A DNA stretch of 64,000 bases from Streptomyces sp. BHT-5-2 (GTDB lineage Bacteria; Actinomycetota; Actinomycetes; Streptomycetales; Streptomycetaceae), in assembly GCF_019774615.1 (NCBI RefSeq), contig NZ_CP081496.1, forward strand, positions 930,001 to 994,000, given 5' to 3'. This document shows, in pieces, positions 35,154 through 42,813 of the stretch (its first letter is position 1; each line of letters starts with the position of its first letter). The position numbers were made by a program, and so were the translations under genes. The notes below the pieces were generated by a model. That model saw only the letters and a list, made by a program, of their open reading frames with translations, was not told the origin of the DNA and searched no databases.

Positions 35154-35686
35154 TAATGCGGGAGGAACGGACGTGACAGGAATGAACGCGGGAGGGAGGG
35201 CGCTGCCGCCCGGGCGGGCAAGACGAGCGATCGGAGAACCGACCGGCCCCGATGGGCGTGTACGCAGGCAGGTCAGGCGGCCGGTAACGGTCTGCCGGCA
35301 GAAACAAACCAGCCAGTCGGGGATGGGGTCCGGAGCTCCGGGTAGGGGGCGACGGACGCCTGGCCACCACATCGGCCACACCGCGTACGGACGGACCCGT
35401 AAGGGGCGGGCAGCTGGTCGTCCGGCGCCGAACACCCCTGCCCACCTGGGCGAATGCTCCGGCGGGCGGCCCGGGCGGCGCCTCGGGGCGGGAACGGAGG
35501 GTTCCCCTTCGACGGTCCGGCGGGGCGCGGCGCCGGGCCCGTCCGACCGCACGGGGAGGCTTTGTGCACGCTCCGGACCCCTACTGACGTAGAGGGTCGC
35601 GACAGGGCAGACTGACCGTTGCGCTCAGCGCAAAGCTTTGGACGGTCATGGCAGCGCGAACGGACGGGACACGGCAGGGGGACACC
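35154..35686. other. Intergenic region upstream of afsR
   Basis: About 530 bp between the amidohydrolase promoter and afsR. Open frames on both strands are Arg/Gly/Pro-rich shadows without ribosome sites. I see no terminator. Toward its right end lies the afsR promoter area with the palindrome at 35619. Confidence 0.4.
35619..35633. promoter_or_regulatory. Perfect palindrome TTGCGCT-C-AGCGCAA upstream of afsR
   Basis: A 15-bp perfect dyad with a 1-bp centre, 54 bp before the afsR ATG, flanked by GACCGT (35614) and ACGGTC (35642). It is a candidate operator in the afsR promoter or leader; the protein that binds it is unknown. Confidence 0.5.
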
Positions 35687-38623
35687 ATGGACGACGGTCC
35701 GGGACAGGTGCGGGAGCGGCTCCGCTTCACCGTGCTCGGTCCCGTGCGGGCCTGGCGCGGCGAGACGCCGTTGGCGGCGGGTTCGCCGCAGCAGCGCGCC
35801 CTGCTCGCGGCGCTGCTGCTGCGCGGCGGCCGGACCGCCACCGCGCCCGAGCTCGTCGACGCCCTGTGGGGCGACGAACCGCCGCATGCCGCACTGGCCG
35901 CCCTGCGGACCTACGCCTCCCGGCTCCGCAAGGCGCTCGGCGCCGACGCGGAGGCCCTGGTCAGCGAGTCCGGCGGCTACGCGCTGCGGCCCGTGGACGG
36001 CCGGCCCCTGGACCTCGACCACGACACCGCCGAGCAGTTCGCCGCCGAGGCGGAGAAGGCCAAGGCCGCCGGCGACCGCGGCCGGGCCCGCGAACTCCTC
36101 GACGCCGCACTGGACCTGTGGGACGGCGAACCGCTCGCCGGGCTGCCCGGCCCGTACGCCGAGAACCAGCGGACCCGCCTCCAGGAGCGGCGGCTGTCGC
36201 TGACCGAGACCCGTCTCGAACTCGACCTGGAAGCCGGCTGCCACGCCGAGGCGGTCTCCGAGCTGACCGCGCTGACCGCCGCGCACCCGCTGCGCGAGCG
36301 GCTGCGGGAGCTGCTGATGCTGGCGCTGTACCGCAGCGGCCGGCAGGCCGAGGCGCTCGCGGTGTACGCCGACACCCGCCGACTGCTCGCGGACGAGCTG
36401 GGCGTGGACCCCTGCGCCTCGCTCTCCGAACTCCACCAGCGGATCCTGCGGGCCGACACCGAACTGGACGCGCCGGCCGCCGGCGACTCCGGCTCGACCG
36501 AGTCCACCGTCGTCCGTCCCCGCCAACTCCCGGCCACCGTCGCCGATTTCACCGGCCGCACCGCCTTCGTCACCGAGCTCAGCGACCAGCTGGCCACGGC
36601 CGAGGGCAGCGTGATGGCGGTCTCGGCCGTCGCCGGGATCGGCGGGGTCGGGAAGACGACCCTGGCGGTGCATGTCGCGCACACCGCGCGCGAGCACTTC
36701 CCCGACGGCCAGCTCTACGTCGACCTCCAGGGGGCGGGGCACAACCCGGCCGAACCGGAGGCCGTGCTGGGCGCGTTCCTGCGCGCCCTGGGGACGGCGG
36801 ACTCCGCCATCCCGGACGGCCTGGAGGAGCGGGCGGCGCTCTACCGCTCCGCGCTCGCCGGACGGCGCGTCCTGGCGCTGCTGGACAACGCCCGGGACGC
36901 CGCCCAGGTCCGTCCCCTGCTGCCCGGTACGGCGGGGTGCGCGGCCCTGATCACCAGCCGGTCGCGGATGATCGACCTCGCCTCCGCCCACCTGGTCGAC
37001 CTCGACGTGATGAGCCCCGAGGAGGCCCTGACCCTCTTCACCCGCATCGTCGGCGAGGAGCGCGTGACGTCCGAGCGGAAGGCCGCCATGGCCGTCGTCG
37101 GCGCCTGCGGCTTCCTGCCGCTGGCCATCCGCATCGCCGCGTCCCGGCTGGCCGCCCGCCGCACCTGGACGGTCTCGACCCTGGCCAGCAAGCTCGCCGA
37201 CGAGCGCCGCCGGCTGGACGAACTCCGCGCCGGCGACCTGGCCGTGAAGGCCACCTTCGAACTCGGCTACAAGCAGCTGGAGCCCGCCCAGGCCCGCGCC
37301 TTCCGCCTCCTGGGCCTGGCCGACGGCCCGGACATCTCCCTGACCGCGGCGGCCGCCCTCCTCGACCTGGACACCGAGGAGACGGAGGAACTCCTCGAAT
37401 CCCTCGTCGACACCTCCCTGCTGGAGTCCGCCGCACCGGGCCGCTACCGCTACCACGACCTCGTCCGCCTCTACGCCCGGGCCTGCGCCGAACGCGACGA
37501 ACACCCGCCGTCCGAGCGCGACGCGGCGCTGTCGCGGCTGCTGGACTTCTACTTGGTGACGGCGTCGCGGATGTACGCGCTGGAGCGCCCCGGCGACCGG
37601 CTGATCGCCCACATGGAACACTCCGAGCACCCGGGACTGAAGTTCCAGGACCGGGCCTCGGCACTGGAGTGGCTGTTCAGCGAGGCTGGATGCCTGCTGG
37701 CCTGCGCGCGACAGTCCACGACCCCGGCCATGCTTCGCCGCGCCGCCGACCTGCTGCTGCTCACCAAGGACTTGGCCGAGTCGGGTGCCGACGCCCTCCA
37801 GTACGAGCAGGCGAACACCACGCTGCTGGCGGCGGCCCGCGACGCCGGCGACGCGCACGCCGAGGCCCGCATCCACACGGCGCTCGCGTACGTCCGGACC
37901 CTGTCGGGCCGGCTGGAGGACGCCGACGAGAACGCGAAGTCCGCGATGCTGCTGGGGCTCGCCTCCGGAGACCCGTTCTCCTCGTCGTACGCGCCCAACG
38001 ACCGCGGCATCATCGCCAACGCGCAGCGCCGCCACGAGGACGCCGAGGCGTATCTCCTGCAGGCCCTGGCGGCCTTCCGCGACGACGGGAACCGGCAGTC
38101 CGAGGCCAGTGCACTGTGCAACCTCTCCCGGGTGCACCTGGACACCGGCCGGGTGAAGAGTGCCATCAGCCTGGCGGAGGACGGCATCGCCATCTACCGC
38201 GAACTCGGCGCCAAGCGCCGCCTCGCCAACGGCATGTACGCACTCGCCCTGGCATACACCCAGGCCGGGCGGCTGGCCGAGGCAACCGAGCGACTGGCTG
38301 CCGCCCTCGGCATCTTCCAGGACAGCCGGCAGCGCTTCTGGGAAGGTATGACCAATTTCCGGCTGGCCGAGGTCGATTTGGCGGCCGGCCGCCCCACTGC
38401 CGCCGCCAACCGCGCCGAGCAGGCGCTGACCGCGCTGCGCGGAATCGGTGGGGAATCCTGGCGGGCCTGCGCCCTGACCACGCTGGGCCGGGCGTTGAAC
38501 GAGATAGGGCACAGCGGTCGGGCACGCGTGTGCTGGCAGGAGGCCCTGGCCATCTTCGAGCGTCTCGGCTCCGCGGAAAGCACCGCGGTCCGGAGGCTTC
38601 TTGCCCCGGCGACGGTCGGCTGA
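35687..38623 (+). CDS. afsR: AfsR, SARP-family global regulator (SARP-NB-ARC-TPR)
   Basis: A 978-aa regulator: OmpR-like DNA-binding domain (residues ~8-100, RFTVLGPVRAWRGETPL...), bacterial transcriptional activator domain (~100-250), NB-ARC ATPase with P-loop GIGGVGKTTL near 322, and C-terminal TPRs (e.g. ALCNLSRVHLDTGRVKSAIS, GMYALALAYTQAGRLAEA). S. coelicolor AfsR has this architecture and length; it is phosphorylated by AfsK and activates afsS. The ATG at 35687 has GGGGGA 5 nt upstream; an ATG at 35648 has none. The identification rests on domain order plus an afsS-type gene next door and an afsK-type gene nearby. Confidence 0.88.
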   Translation: MDDGPGQVRERLRFTVLGPVRAWRGETPLAAGSPQQRALLAALLLRGGRTATAPELVDALWGDEPPHAALAALRTYASRLRKALGADAEALVSESGGYALRPVDGRPLDLDHDTAEQFAAEAEKAKAAGDRGRARELLDAALDLWDGEPLAGLPGPYAENQRTRLQERRLSLTETRLELDLEAGCHAEAVSELTALTAAHPLRERLRELLMLALYRSGRQAEALAVYADTRRLLADELGVDPCASLSELHQRILRADTELDAPAAGDSGSTESTVVRPRQLPATVADFTGRTAFVTELSDQLATAEGSVMAVSAVAGIGGVGKTTLAVHVAHTAREHFPDGQLYVDLQGAGHNPAEPEAVLGAFLRALGTADSAIPDGLEERAALYRSALAGRRVLALLDNARDAAQVRPLLPGTAGCAALITSRSRMIDLASAHLVDLDVMSPEEALTLFTRIVGEERVTSERKAAMAVVGACGFLPLAIRIAASRLAARRTWTVSTLASKLADERRRLDELRAGDLAVKATFELGYKQLEPAQARAFRLLGLADGPDISLTAAAALLDLDTEETEELLESLVDTSLLESAAPGRYRYHDLVRLYARACAERDEHPPSERDAALSRLLDFYLVTASRMYALERPGDRLIAHMEHSEHPGLKFQDRASALEWLFSEAGCLLACARQSTTPAMLRRAADLLLLTKDLAESGADALQYEQANTTLLAAARDAGDAHAEARIHTALAYVRTLSGRLEDADENAKSAMLLGLASGDPFSSSYAPNDRGIIANAQRRHEDAEAYLLQALAAFRDDGNRQSEASALCNLSRVHLDTGRVKSAISLAEDGIAIYRELGAKRRLANGMYALALAYTQAGRLAEATERLAAALGIFQDSRQRFWEGMTNFRLAEVDLAAGRPTAAANRAEQALTALRGIGGESWRACALTTLGRALNEIGHSGRARVCWQEALAIFERLGSAESTAVRRLLAPATVG

Positions 38624-38650
38624 CGTCCCGTTTCACCGGTCGCCGCCGAC

Positions 38651-38690
38651 GTTTATCGATCGTTCATCGGCCCGGGCCACTCTTATTCCT
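38651..38690 (+). promoter_or_regulatory. afsS promoter with 11-bp direct repeats (AfsR/PhoP-type box)
   Basis: GTTTATCGATC (38651-38661) and GTTCATCGGCC (38662-38672) are adjacent 11-bp direct repeats of the kind bound by SARP and PhoP regulators, followed by TTATTC around 38683 as a possible -10 element. From memory, the S. coelicolor afsS promoter carries AfsR and PhoP sites of this type overlapping -35. A further half-match, GTTTCACCGG, lies 20 bp upstream. Confidence 0.75.
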
Positions 38691-38836
38691 ACCGATCCGC
38701 CGCCTCGGGGGGCAAGCGGCTCGGTGCCCAGGCCGCACAGTTATCGTGAGCGGCCATGTCACGTCCGTCCGGCGGCCAACGGGGGAGTCGCCGGGCGGGC
38801 GGACAGCCTTCAAGCGCCCATCAGGAGTTGATCGCA

Positions 38837-39139
38837 ATGAGCACCGAGAACACAGTTCAGAATTCGGGGGAGCGAGACGTCGTCGGCCCGCGTGACAGCC
38901 ACCAGCCGATCATCGCGCCGCGTGACAGCCACCAGCCCATCCTCGGCCCCGGCGCCACGCCGCAGGTCCCGAAGCCCCGGGACCGCGATGTCGTCAAGCC
39001 GATGGACAGTCACCAGCCCATCGCCGCGTCCGATGCCGGCACCGCGGAGGCGCCCGCGGGCGGCACCGCCGAGAAGCCGGTCAAGGACAAGAACATCACC
39101 ACCATGGACAGCCACCAGCCCGTCGGCGGACTCAAGTAG
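38837..39139 (+). CDS. afsS: AfsS (AfsR2)-type small activator protein with four DSHQP repeats
   Basis: A 100-aa soluble acidic protein with four copies of (R/M)DSHQP at residues 20, 30, 57 and 91. S. coelicolor AfsS is a 63-aa protein with three repeats containing a DSH core. It is the target of AfsR and raises antibiotic production by an unknown mechanism. Position directly downstream of afsR and the SARP-type promoter repeats support the assignment. The protein here is longer and has one more repeat than I recall for AfsS. AGGAG lies 9 nt before the ATG. There is no signal peptide. Confidence 0.82.
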   Translation: MSTENTVQNSGERDVVGPRDSHQPIIAPRDSHQPILGPGATPQVPKPRDRDVVKPMDSHQPIAASDAGTAEAPAGGTAEKPVKDKNITTMDSHQPVGGLK

Positions 39140-39151
39140 TCCACCGACGAA

Positions 39152-39260
39152 CGGGGGGACACGGGGGATACGGGGATACGGGGGAGCACAACCGGGGGTC
39201 GGGGGACCTCCGAGGGAAATCCGGGGGATCCGGGGGGAATTCGGGGGAATCCGGGGGATC
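39152..39260 (+). repeat. G-run tract downstream of afsS
   Basis: About eleven runs of three to six G, separated by short spacers such as GATAC, GATCC or GAATTC, fill the 110 bp after the afsS stop codon. In the afsS transcript this could fold into G-quadruplexes just before the long terminator hairpin. Confidence 0.65.
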
Positions 39261-39317
39261 GCAGGGGCCGTTTTCCCGTGGCTGGGAGGGGAAGCCACGG
39301 AAAAACCGGCCCCTGCG
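39260..39317 (+). terminator. Very long terminator hairpin after afsS
   Basis: CGCAGGGGCCG (39260-39270) pairs with CGGCCCCTGCG (39307-39317). Inside, TTTT faces AAAA and CCGTGGCT pairs with AGCCACGG around a purine loop, giving a nearly continuous stem of about 24 bp. It separates afsS from the secreted DSH-repeat gene. Confidence 0.75.
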
Positions 39318-39447
39318 GCGTTTCCGCCCGGGAAGTGAAACCTGCGATATTCCGCGGTTTTCCCCGACAAGAGTCGAACATCTGCACACACTTAGCGCTA
39401 GTTTGTTTCTGGGAACAGCAACGACCCCCGGATTCTGAGGAGTTGGT

Positions 39448-39696
39448 ATGACCCGCACGAGGAAGTCCCTGGCCGCCGCCGCCATTGCCGTGGCCGCGCT
39501 CGGCGCCGCCACGGTGCCCGCACTGGCCGACAGTCACATACCCAGCCCGTCCAATTCCGTGACGGCCCAGGACAGCCACACGCCCGTGGCCCCGCAGGAC
39601 AGCCACATTCCGGTGGCTCCGCAGGACAGCCACATTCCGGTGGCTCCGCAGGGCGACCACGCGGGCCTGCTGCCGCTGGACAACCACATGCCCTGA
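39448..39696 (+). CDS. Secreted AfsS-like DSH-repeat peptide
   Basis: The 82-aa precursor has a standard Sec signal peptide (MTRTRKSLAAAAIAVAALGA...) ending in PALA at residue 27, so the mature 55-residue peptide would begin with DSHIP. DSHxP recurs at 28, 42, 51 and 60 with a 9-residue period (DSHIPVAPQ), followed by degenerate GDH and DNHMP. The motif is that of the AfsS protein encoded 310 bp upstream, but this one is exported. Function is unknown; a surface protein or signal peptide is possible. GAGGAG lies upstream of the ATG and the palindrome TTAGCGCTA lies in the promoter area. A strong terminator follows. Confidence 0.8.
   Translation: MTRTRKSLAAAAIAVAALGAATVPALADSHIPSPSNSVTAQDSHTPVAPQDSHIPVAPQDSHIPVAPQGDHAGLLPLDNHMP
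39595..39648 (+). repeat. Two exact 27-bp tandem repeats inside the secreted DSH gene
   Basis: Units 39595-39621 and 39622-39648 are identical in all 27 positions, each encoding QDSHIPVAP. Identity at wobble positions indicates recent duplication, so repeat number may vary between strains. Confidence 0.85.
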
Positions 39697-39733
39697 CCGG
39701 GAGTCGGAGAACAGCCTCCACTCGCGGCGTCGC

Positions 39734-39774
39734 GGACGGGGCCGGGCGGAAGACCCGGCCCCGTCCGGCTTTTC
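39734..39774 (+). terminator. Terminator of secreted DSH-repeat gene
   Basis: GGACGGGGCCGGG (39734-39746) pairs perfectly with CCCGGCCCCGTCC (39754-39766) and is followed by GGCTTTTC, a classic rho-independent structure. Confidence 0.9.
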
Positions 39775-39826
39775 GGGGGCCGGACGTTTTCATTCCGAAA
39801 CACTTTCCGCGGCACCGACGAAGCAG

Positions 39827-39862
39827 AGAACGCAGCAGAGAACGCAGCAAAGAACGCAGCGG
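39827..39862. repeat. Three 12-bp tandem repeats AGAACGCAGCAG
   Basis: Units AGAACGCAGCAG, AGAACGCAGCAA and AGAACGCAGCGG follow each other in the gap upstream of the acyl-CoA ligase gene, 78 bp before its regulon palindrome. No function is evident. Confidence 0.6.
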
Positions 39863-39939
39863 ACGGCGCAGGCAAGGGGCGCCCGAGGTGCCACACAGCG
39901 ACGCATGCGCGAGGCATCGCGCGGGGCGCCGCACAGCAT

Positions 39940-39954
39940 CTGACGCCCCATCAG
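39940..39954. promoter_or_regulatory. Regulon palindrome E (CTGACGCCCCATCAG)
   Basis: One-mismatch copy of the shared palindrome, 62 bp upstream of the acyl-CoA ligase GTG. Confidence 0.75.
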
Positions 39955-40015
39955 CTCCGCTGCTACAGTCGCGCCGTCCGGACCTGCACCGCCCGTCCAC
40001 CCCTGGAGGCGCGCC

Positions 40016-41611
40016 GTGTTCGAGATCGGCCGTGTACGCACGTTGTGGGAGCTGGTCGAGTACCGGGCGCGGGCCTCCGGCGGCGCGCCGATGTTCTTCG
40101 ACGGGGGCGGCGGGCCGAGCATCACCTTCCGCGGGGTGCGGGACGCGGCGCTGCGCGCGGCGGCCGGTTTCCGGGAGCTGGGGATCGGGCCCGGGACACG
40201 GGTGATGTGGCAGTTGCCGACGCGCGTCGAGACGATCGTCGCGTCGCTCGCGTTGGCCCGGCTCGGGGCCGTGCAGACCCCGGTGATCCATCTCCACCGG
40301 GCCCGGGAGGTCGGGTTCGTCCTGGCGGAGTCGGCGGCGGAGTTCGCCCTCGTGCCCGGGGTGTGGCGGGGGTTCGACTACGCGGCGATGGCCCGCGGGG
40401 CGGCCCGGGGGCGCGACGGTGTGCGGGTGCTCTCCATGGCGGACGGGCTGCCGGACGGGGACCCGGGCACGCTGCCGGAGCCCCCGGAGGAAGCGGACGG
40501 CCGCACCCGATGGATCTACTACACGTCCGGAACGACCTCCGCGCCCAAGGGAGTCGAGCACACCGACGCCTCGCTCATCGCGGGCGGGGTGGGGCTGGCC
40601 ACCGCGCTCGGGATGTCGGCCGCCGACATCGGCTCGATCGCGTTCCCCTACGCGCATATCGCCGGGCCGGACTACGTCGTCGCCATGCTGGTCAGCGGCT
40701 TCCCGGCAGTCGTACTGGAGACGTTCGACGCGGAGCGGGCCGCCGCGGTCTACCGGCGCCACGGGGTGACGATGGCGGGCGGCAGCACCGCCTTCTACCA
40801 GGCGTTCCACGACGCGTCGCGACGCCGCCGGCGGGCCGCGCCGGACGCCGGGCCGCTGATCCCCTCGCTGCGGCTGCTGTCCGGCGGCGGCGCGCCGCTG
40901 CCGCCCGAGCTGTACCGGGCGGCCGGGCGCGAACTGGGCTGCGCGGTCGTGCACGGATACGGGATGACCGAGTGCCCGATGATCGCGATGGGGACGCCGT
41001 ACGACAGCGACGAACAGCTGGCGCACACGGTGGGCCGGCCGGTGGCGGGCGCGCGGGTGCGGATCGTACGGGCCGACGGGAGCGAGGCCGCGACCGGCGA
41101 GACCGGTGAGGTCACGGTCTCCGGGCCGATGGTCTGCCGGCGGTACACCGATCCCGCGCTGACGGCGGAGGCGTTCACCGCGGACGGCTTCTTCCGCACC
41201 GGCGACCTGGGGCGACTGCGCGCCGACGGGCACCTGGTGCTCACCGGGCGGCTGAAGGACATCATCATCCGCAAGGGCGAGAACATCTCGGCGCAGGAGA
41301 TCGAGGACCTGGTACGCACCCACCCGGCGGTGGCGGAGGCGGCGGTGATCGGCCTGCCGGACCGGGAGCGGGGGGAGCGGGTCTGCGCGGTCGTCACGCT
41401 CGCCGGGGAGGGGGATGGGGCTGGGGGCAGGGACGCGGACGAGGGCGGGGCGGGGGCACTGAGCCTGGCCACGCTCTGCGCGCATCTGCGGGCGGCCGGC
41501 CTGATGACGCAGAAGCTGCCCGAACAGCTGGAGATCACCGACACCCTGCCGCGCGGCGGACCGCTGAACAAGGTGCTGAAGGCGGCGCTGCGGGAACGGT
41601 ACGGGCGCTAG
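40016..41611 (+). CDS. AMP-forming acyl-CoA synthetase / AMP-dependent ligase
   Basis: A 531-aa ANL-superfamily enzyme that activates a carboxylic acid as adenylate and then CoA thioester. The P-loop is WIYYTSGTTSAPKGVEHT near 165. HGYGMTECPM, the ATP-binding GFFRTGDLGRLRADGHLVLTG and KDIIIRKGENIS follow, and the catalytic Lys lies in GGPLNKVLK at the end. The acyl substrate is not predictable; relatives in steroid and cyclohexane-acid pathways look similar. GTG start with GGAGG 6 nt upstream. A regulon palindrome lies 62 bp upstream, and the LLM gene follows after 133 bp. Confidence 0.88.
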   Translation: MFEIGRVRTLWELVEYRARASGGAPMFFDGGGGPSITFRGVRDAALRAAAGFRELGIGPGTRVMWQLPTRVETIVASLALARLGAVQTPVIHLHRAREVGFVLAESAAEFALVPGVWRGFDYAAMARGAARGRDGVRVLSMADGLPDGDPGTLPEPPEEADGRTRWIYYTSGTTSAPKGVEHTDASLIAGGVGLATALGMSAADIGSIAFPYAHIAGPDYVVAMLVSGFPAVVLETFDAERAAAVYRRHGVTMAGGSTAFYQAFHDASRRRRRAAPDAGPLIPSLRLLSGGGAPLPPELYRAAGRELGCAVVHGYGMTECPMIAMGTPYDSDEQLAHTVGRPVAGARVRIVRADGSEAATGETGEVTVSGPMVCRRYTDPALTAEAFTADGFFRTGDLGRLRADGHLVLTGRLKDIIIRKGENISAQEIEDLVRTHPAVAEAAVIGLPDRERGERVCAVVTLAGEGDGAGGRDADEGGAGALSLATLCAHLRAAGLMTQKLPEQLEITDTLPRGGPLNKVLKAALRERYGR

Positions 41612-41744
41612 GGCGCTCGGCCGGGTTCCCGTACGGGCGCGTGGCCCCGTCCCGCCCCTTGACCCTCACATCCATGTCAGGCCGTAGAAAGGCGGGCGTC
41701 CGACCGAGCCACGTGCTTCGGGAAGCAGCTTCGCGGAGGCCCCC

Positions 41745-42704
41745 ATGAACGACGACGCTCGCAGCGCACAGCAGCCCACGGTGCTCCCCACCGTCCACCC
41801 CGCAGCCGGCGGGCGACCGCCGGGGCGGATGCGGCTGCACGTCGTGCTGCCGTCCGAGTCGGGGGCGATGGCCGCCGGTGCGCCGGTGGAGCTGGCGCGG
41901 GAGGCGGAGGGGCTGGGGTACGCGGGGGTCTGGCTGCCGGACCATCTGCTGCCGCCGGGCCCGTACGGGCGACTGCCGGAGCGTTACGGCGGGGTGTACG
42001 AGGCGCTGACCACCCTCGCGTACCTGGCCGCGGCGACCGAACGGGTCGTGCTGGGGACGTCGGTGCTGATCGCCCCGCTGCGGGAACCGCTGCTGCTGGC
42101 GCGGCAGTCGGCGACGCTGGCGCGGCTGAGCGGCGGCCGGTTCGTGCTGGGCGTCGGCGTGGGGTGGCAGCCCTACGAGTTCGACGCGGCCGGGGTGGAC
42201 TTCGGCGACCGGGGTGCGCTGACGGACCGTGCGCTGCGGCTGGTGCGGCATCTGCACACGGGGGCGGGCGGGCCGTACGACGACGGGCATCTGGCGTTCG
42301 ACGGGCGGGCGGTGTTCGAGCCGCGGCCCGAGGAGCCGGTGCCGTTCCTGGTCGGCGGGAACTCGGACGCGGCGCTGCGGCGCGCGGCGGAGTTCGGCGG
42401 CTACTGGCAGGCCGTGGGGCTCGCGCCGCGGGAGTTCGCGGAGCGGGCGGCGCGGCTGCGGCGCCGGGCCGCCGGGCGCGGGACCCGGGTGGCGGCCGGG
42501 GCCCGGATCGCCTGGGACGGCCCGGACCGGACGGCGGCGGAGCTGGCGGCCGAGGTCGCGGCCTGGGAGGCGGCCGGCGCGGCGGACCTCGGGGTGTGGT
42601 TCGGGGCGGCGGACGACGGCTTCGCCGATCGGATGCGGGCACTGGCGGAGGCGACCGGGGTGACCGACGGCCGCGTCCCCGGCCTCTCGGGGCAAGGCGG
42701 CTAG
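41745..42704 (+). CDS. LLM-class F420-dependent oxidoreductase
   Basis: A 319-aa luciferase-like protein. GYAGVWLPDHLLPPG near 60, ERVVLGTSVLIAPLREPLLLARQ, LARLSGGRFVLGVGVGWQPYEF and VPFLVGGNSDAALRRAAEFG are typical. The first ~28 residues form a variable tail. GGAGG lies 6 nt before the ATG. It follows the acyl-CoA ligase gene and may belong to its transcript, since no terminator or regulon palindrome lies between. It is convergent with the second ligase gene; the 109-bp gap holds a short run of the 9-bp unit ACCTCACCG. Confidence 0.84.
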   Translation: MNDDARSAQQPTVLPTVHPAAGGRPPGRMRLHVVLPSESGAMAAGAPVELAREAEGLGYAGVWLPDHLLPPGPYGRLPERYGGVYEALTTLAYLAAATERVVLGTSVLIAPLREPLLLARQSATLARLSGGRFVLGVGVGWQPYEFDAAGVDFGDRGALTDRALRLVRHLHTGAGGPYDDGHLAFDGRAVFEPRPEEPVPFLVGGNSDAALRRAAEFGGYWQAVGLAPREFAERAARLRRRAAGRGTRVAAGARIAWDGPDRTAAELAAEVAAWEAAGAADLGVWFGAADDGFADRMRALAEATGVTDGRVPGLSGQGG

Positions 42705-42813
42705 GCCGCGTCACCGACCTCACCGACCTCACCGGGCAAGACAGCCAGGCCGCGTCCCCAGCCTGATCGGGTACGCAGCCAGGCCGCGCCCCGAACCTCT
42801 CCGCACCACGCCC

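Noticed and set aside
35154..35592. Plus-strand frame with Arg/Gly/Pro-rich product upstream of afsR
   Set aside because: No ribosome site, no family match, and composition typical of a shadow frame.
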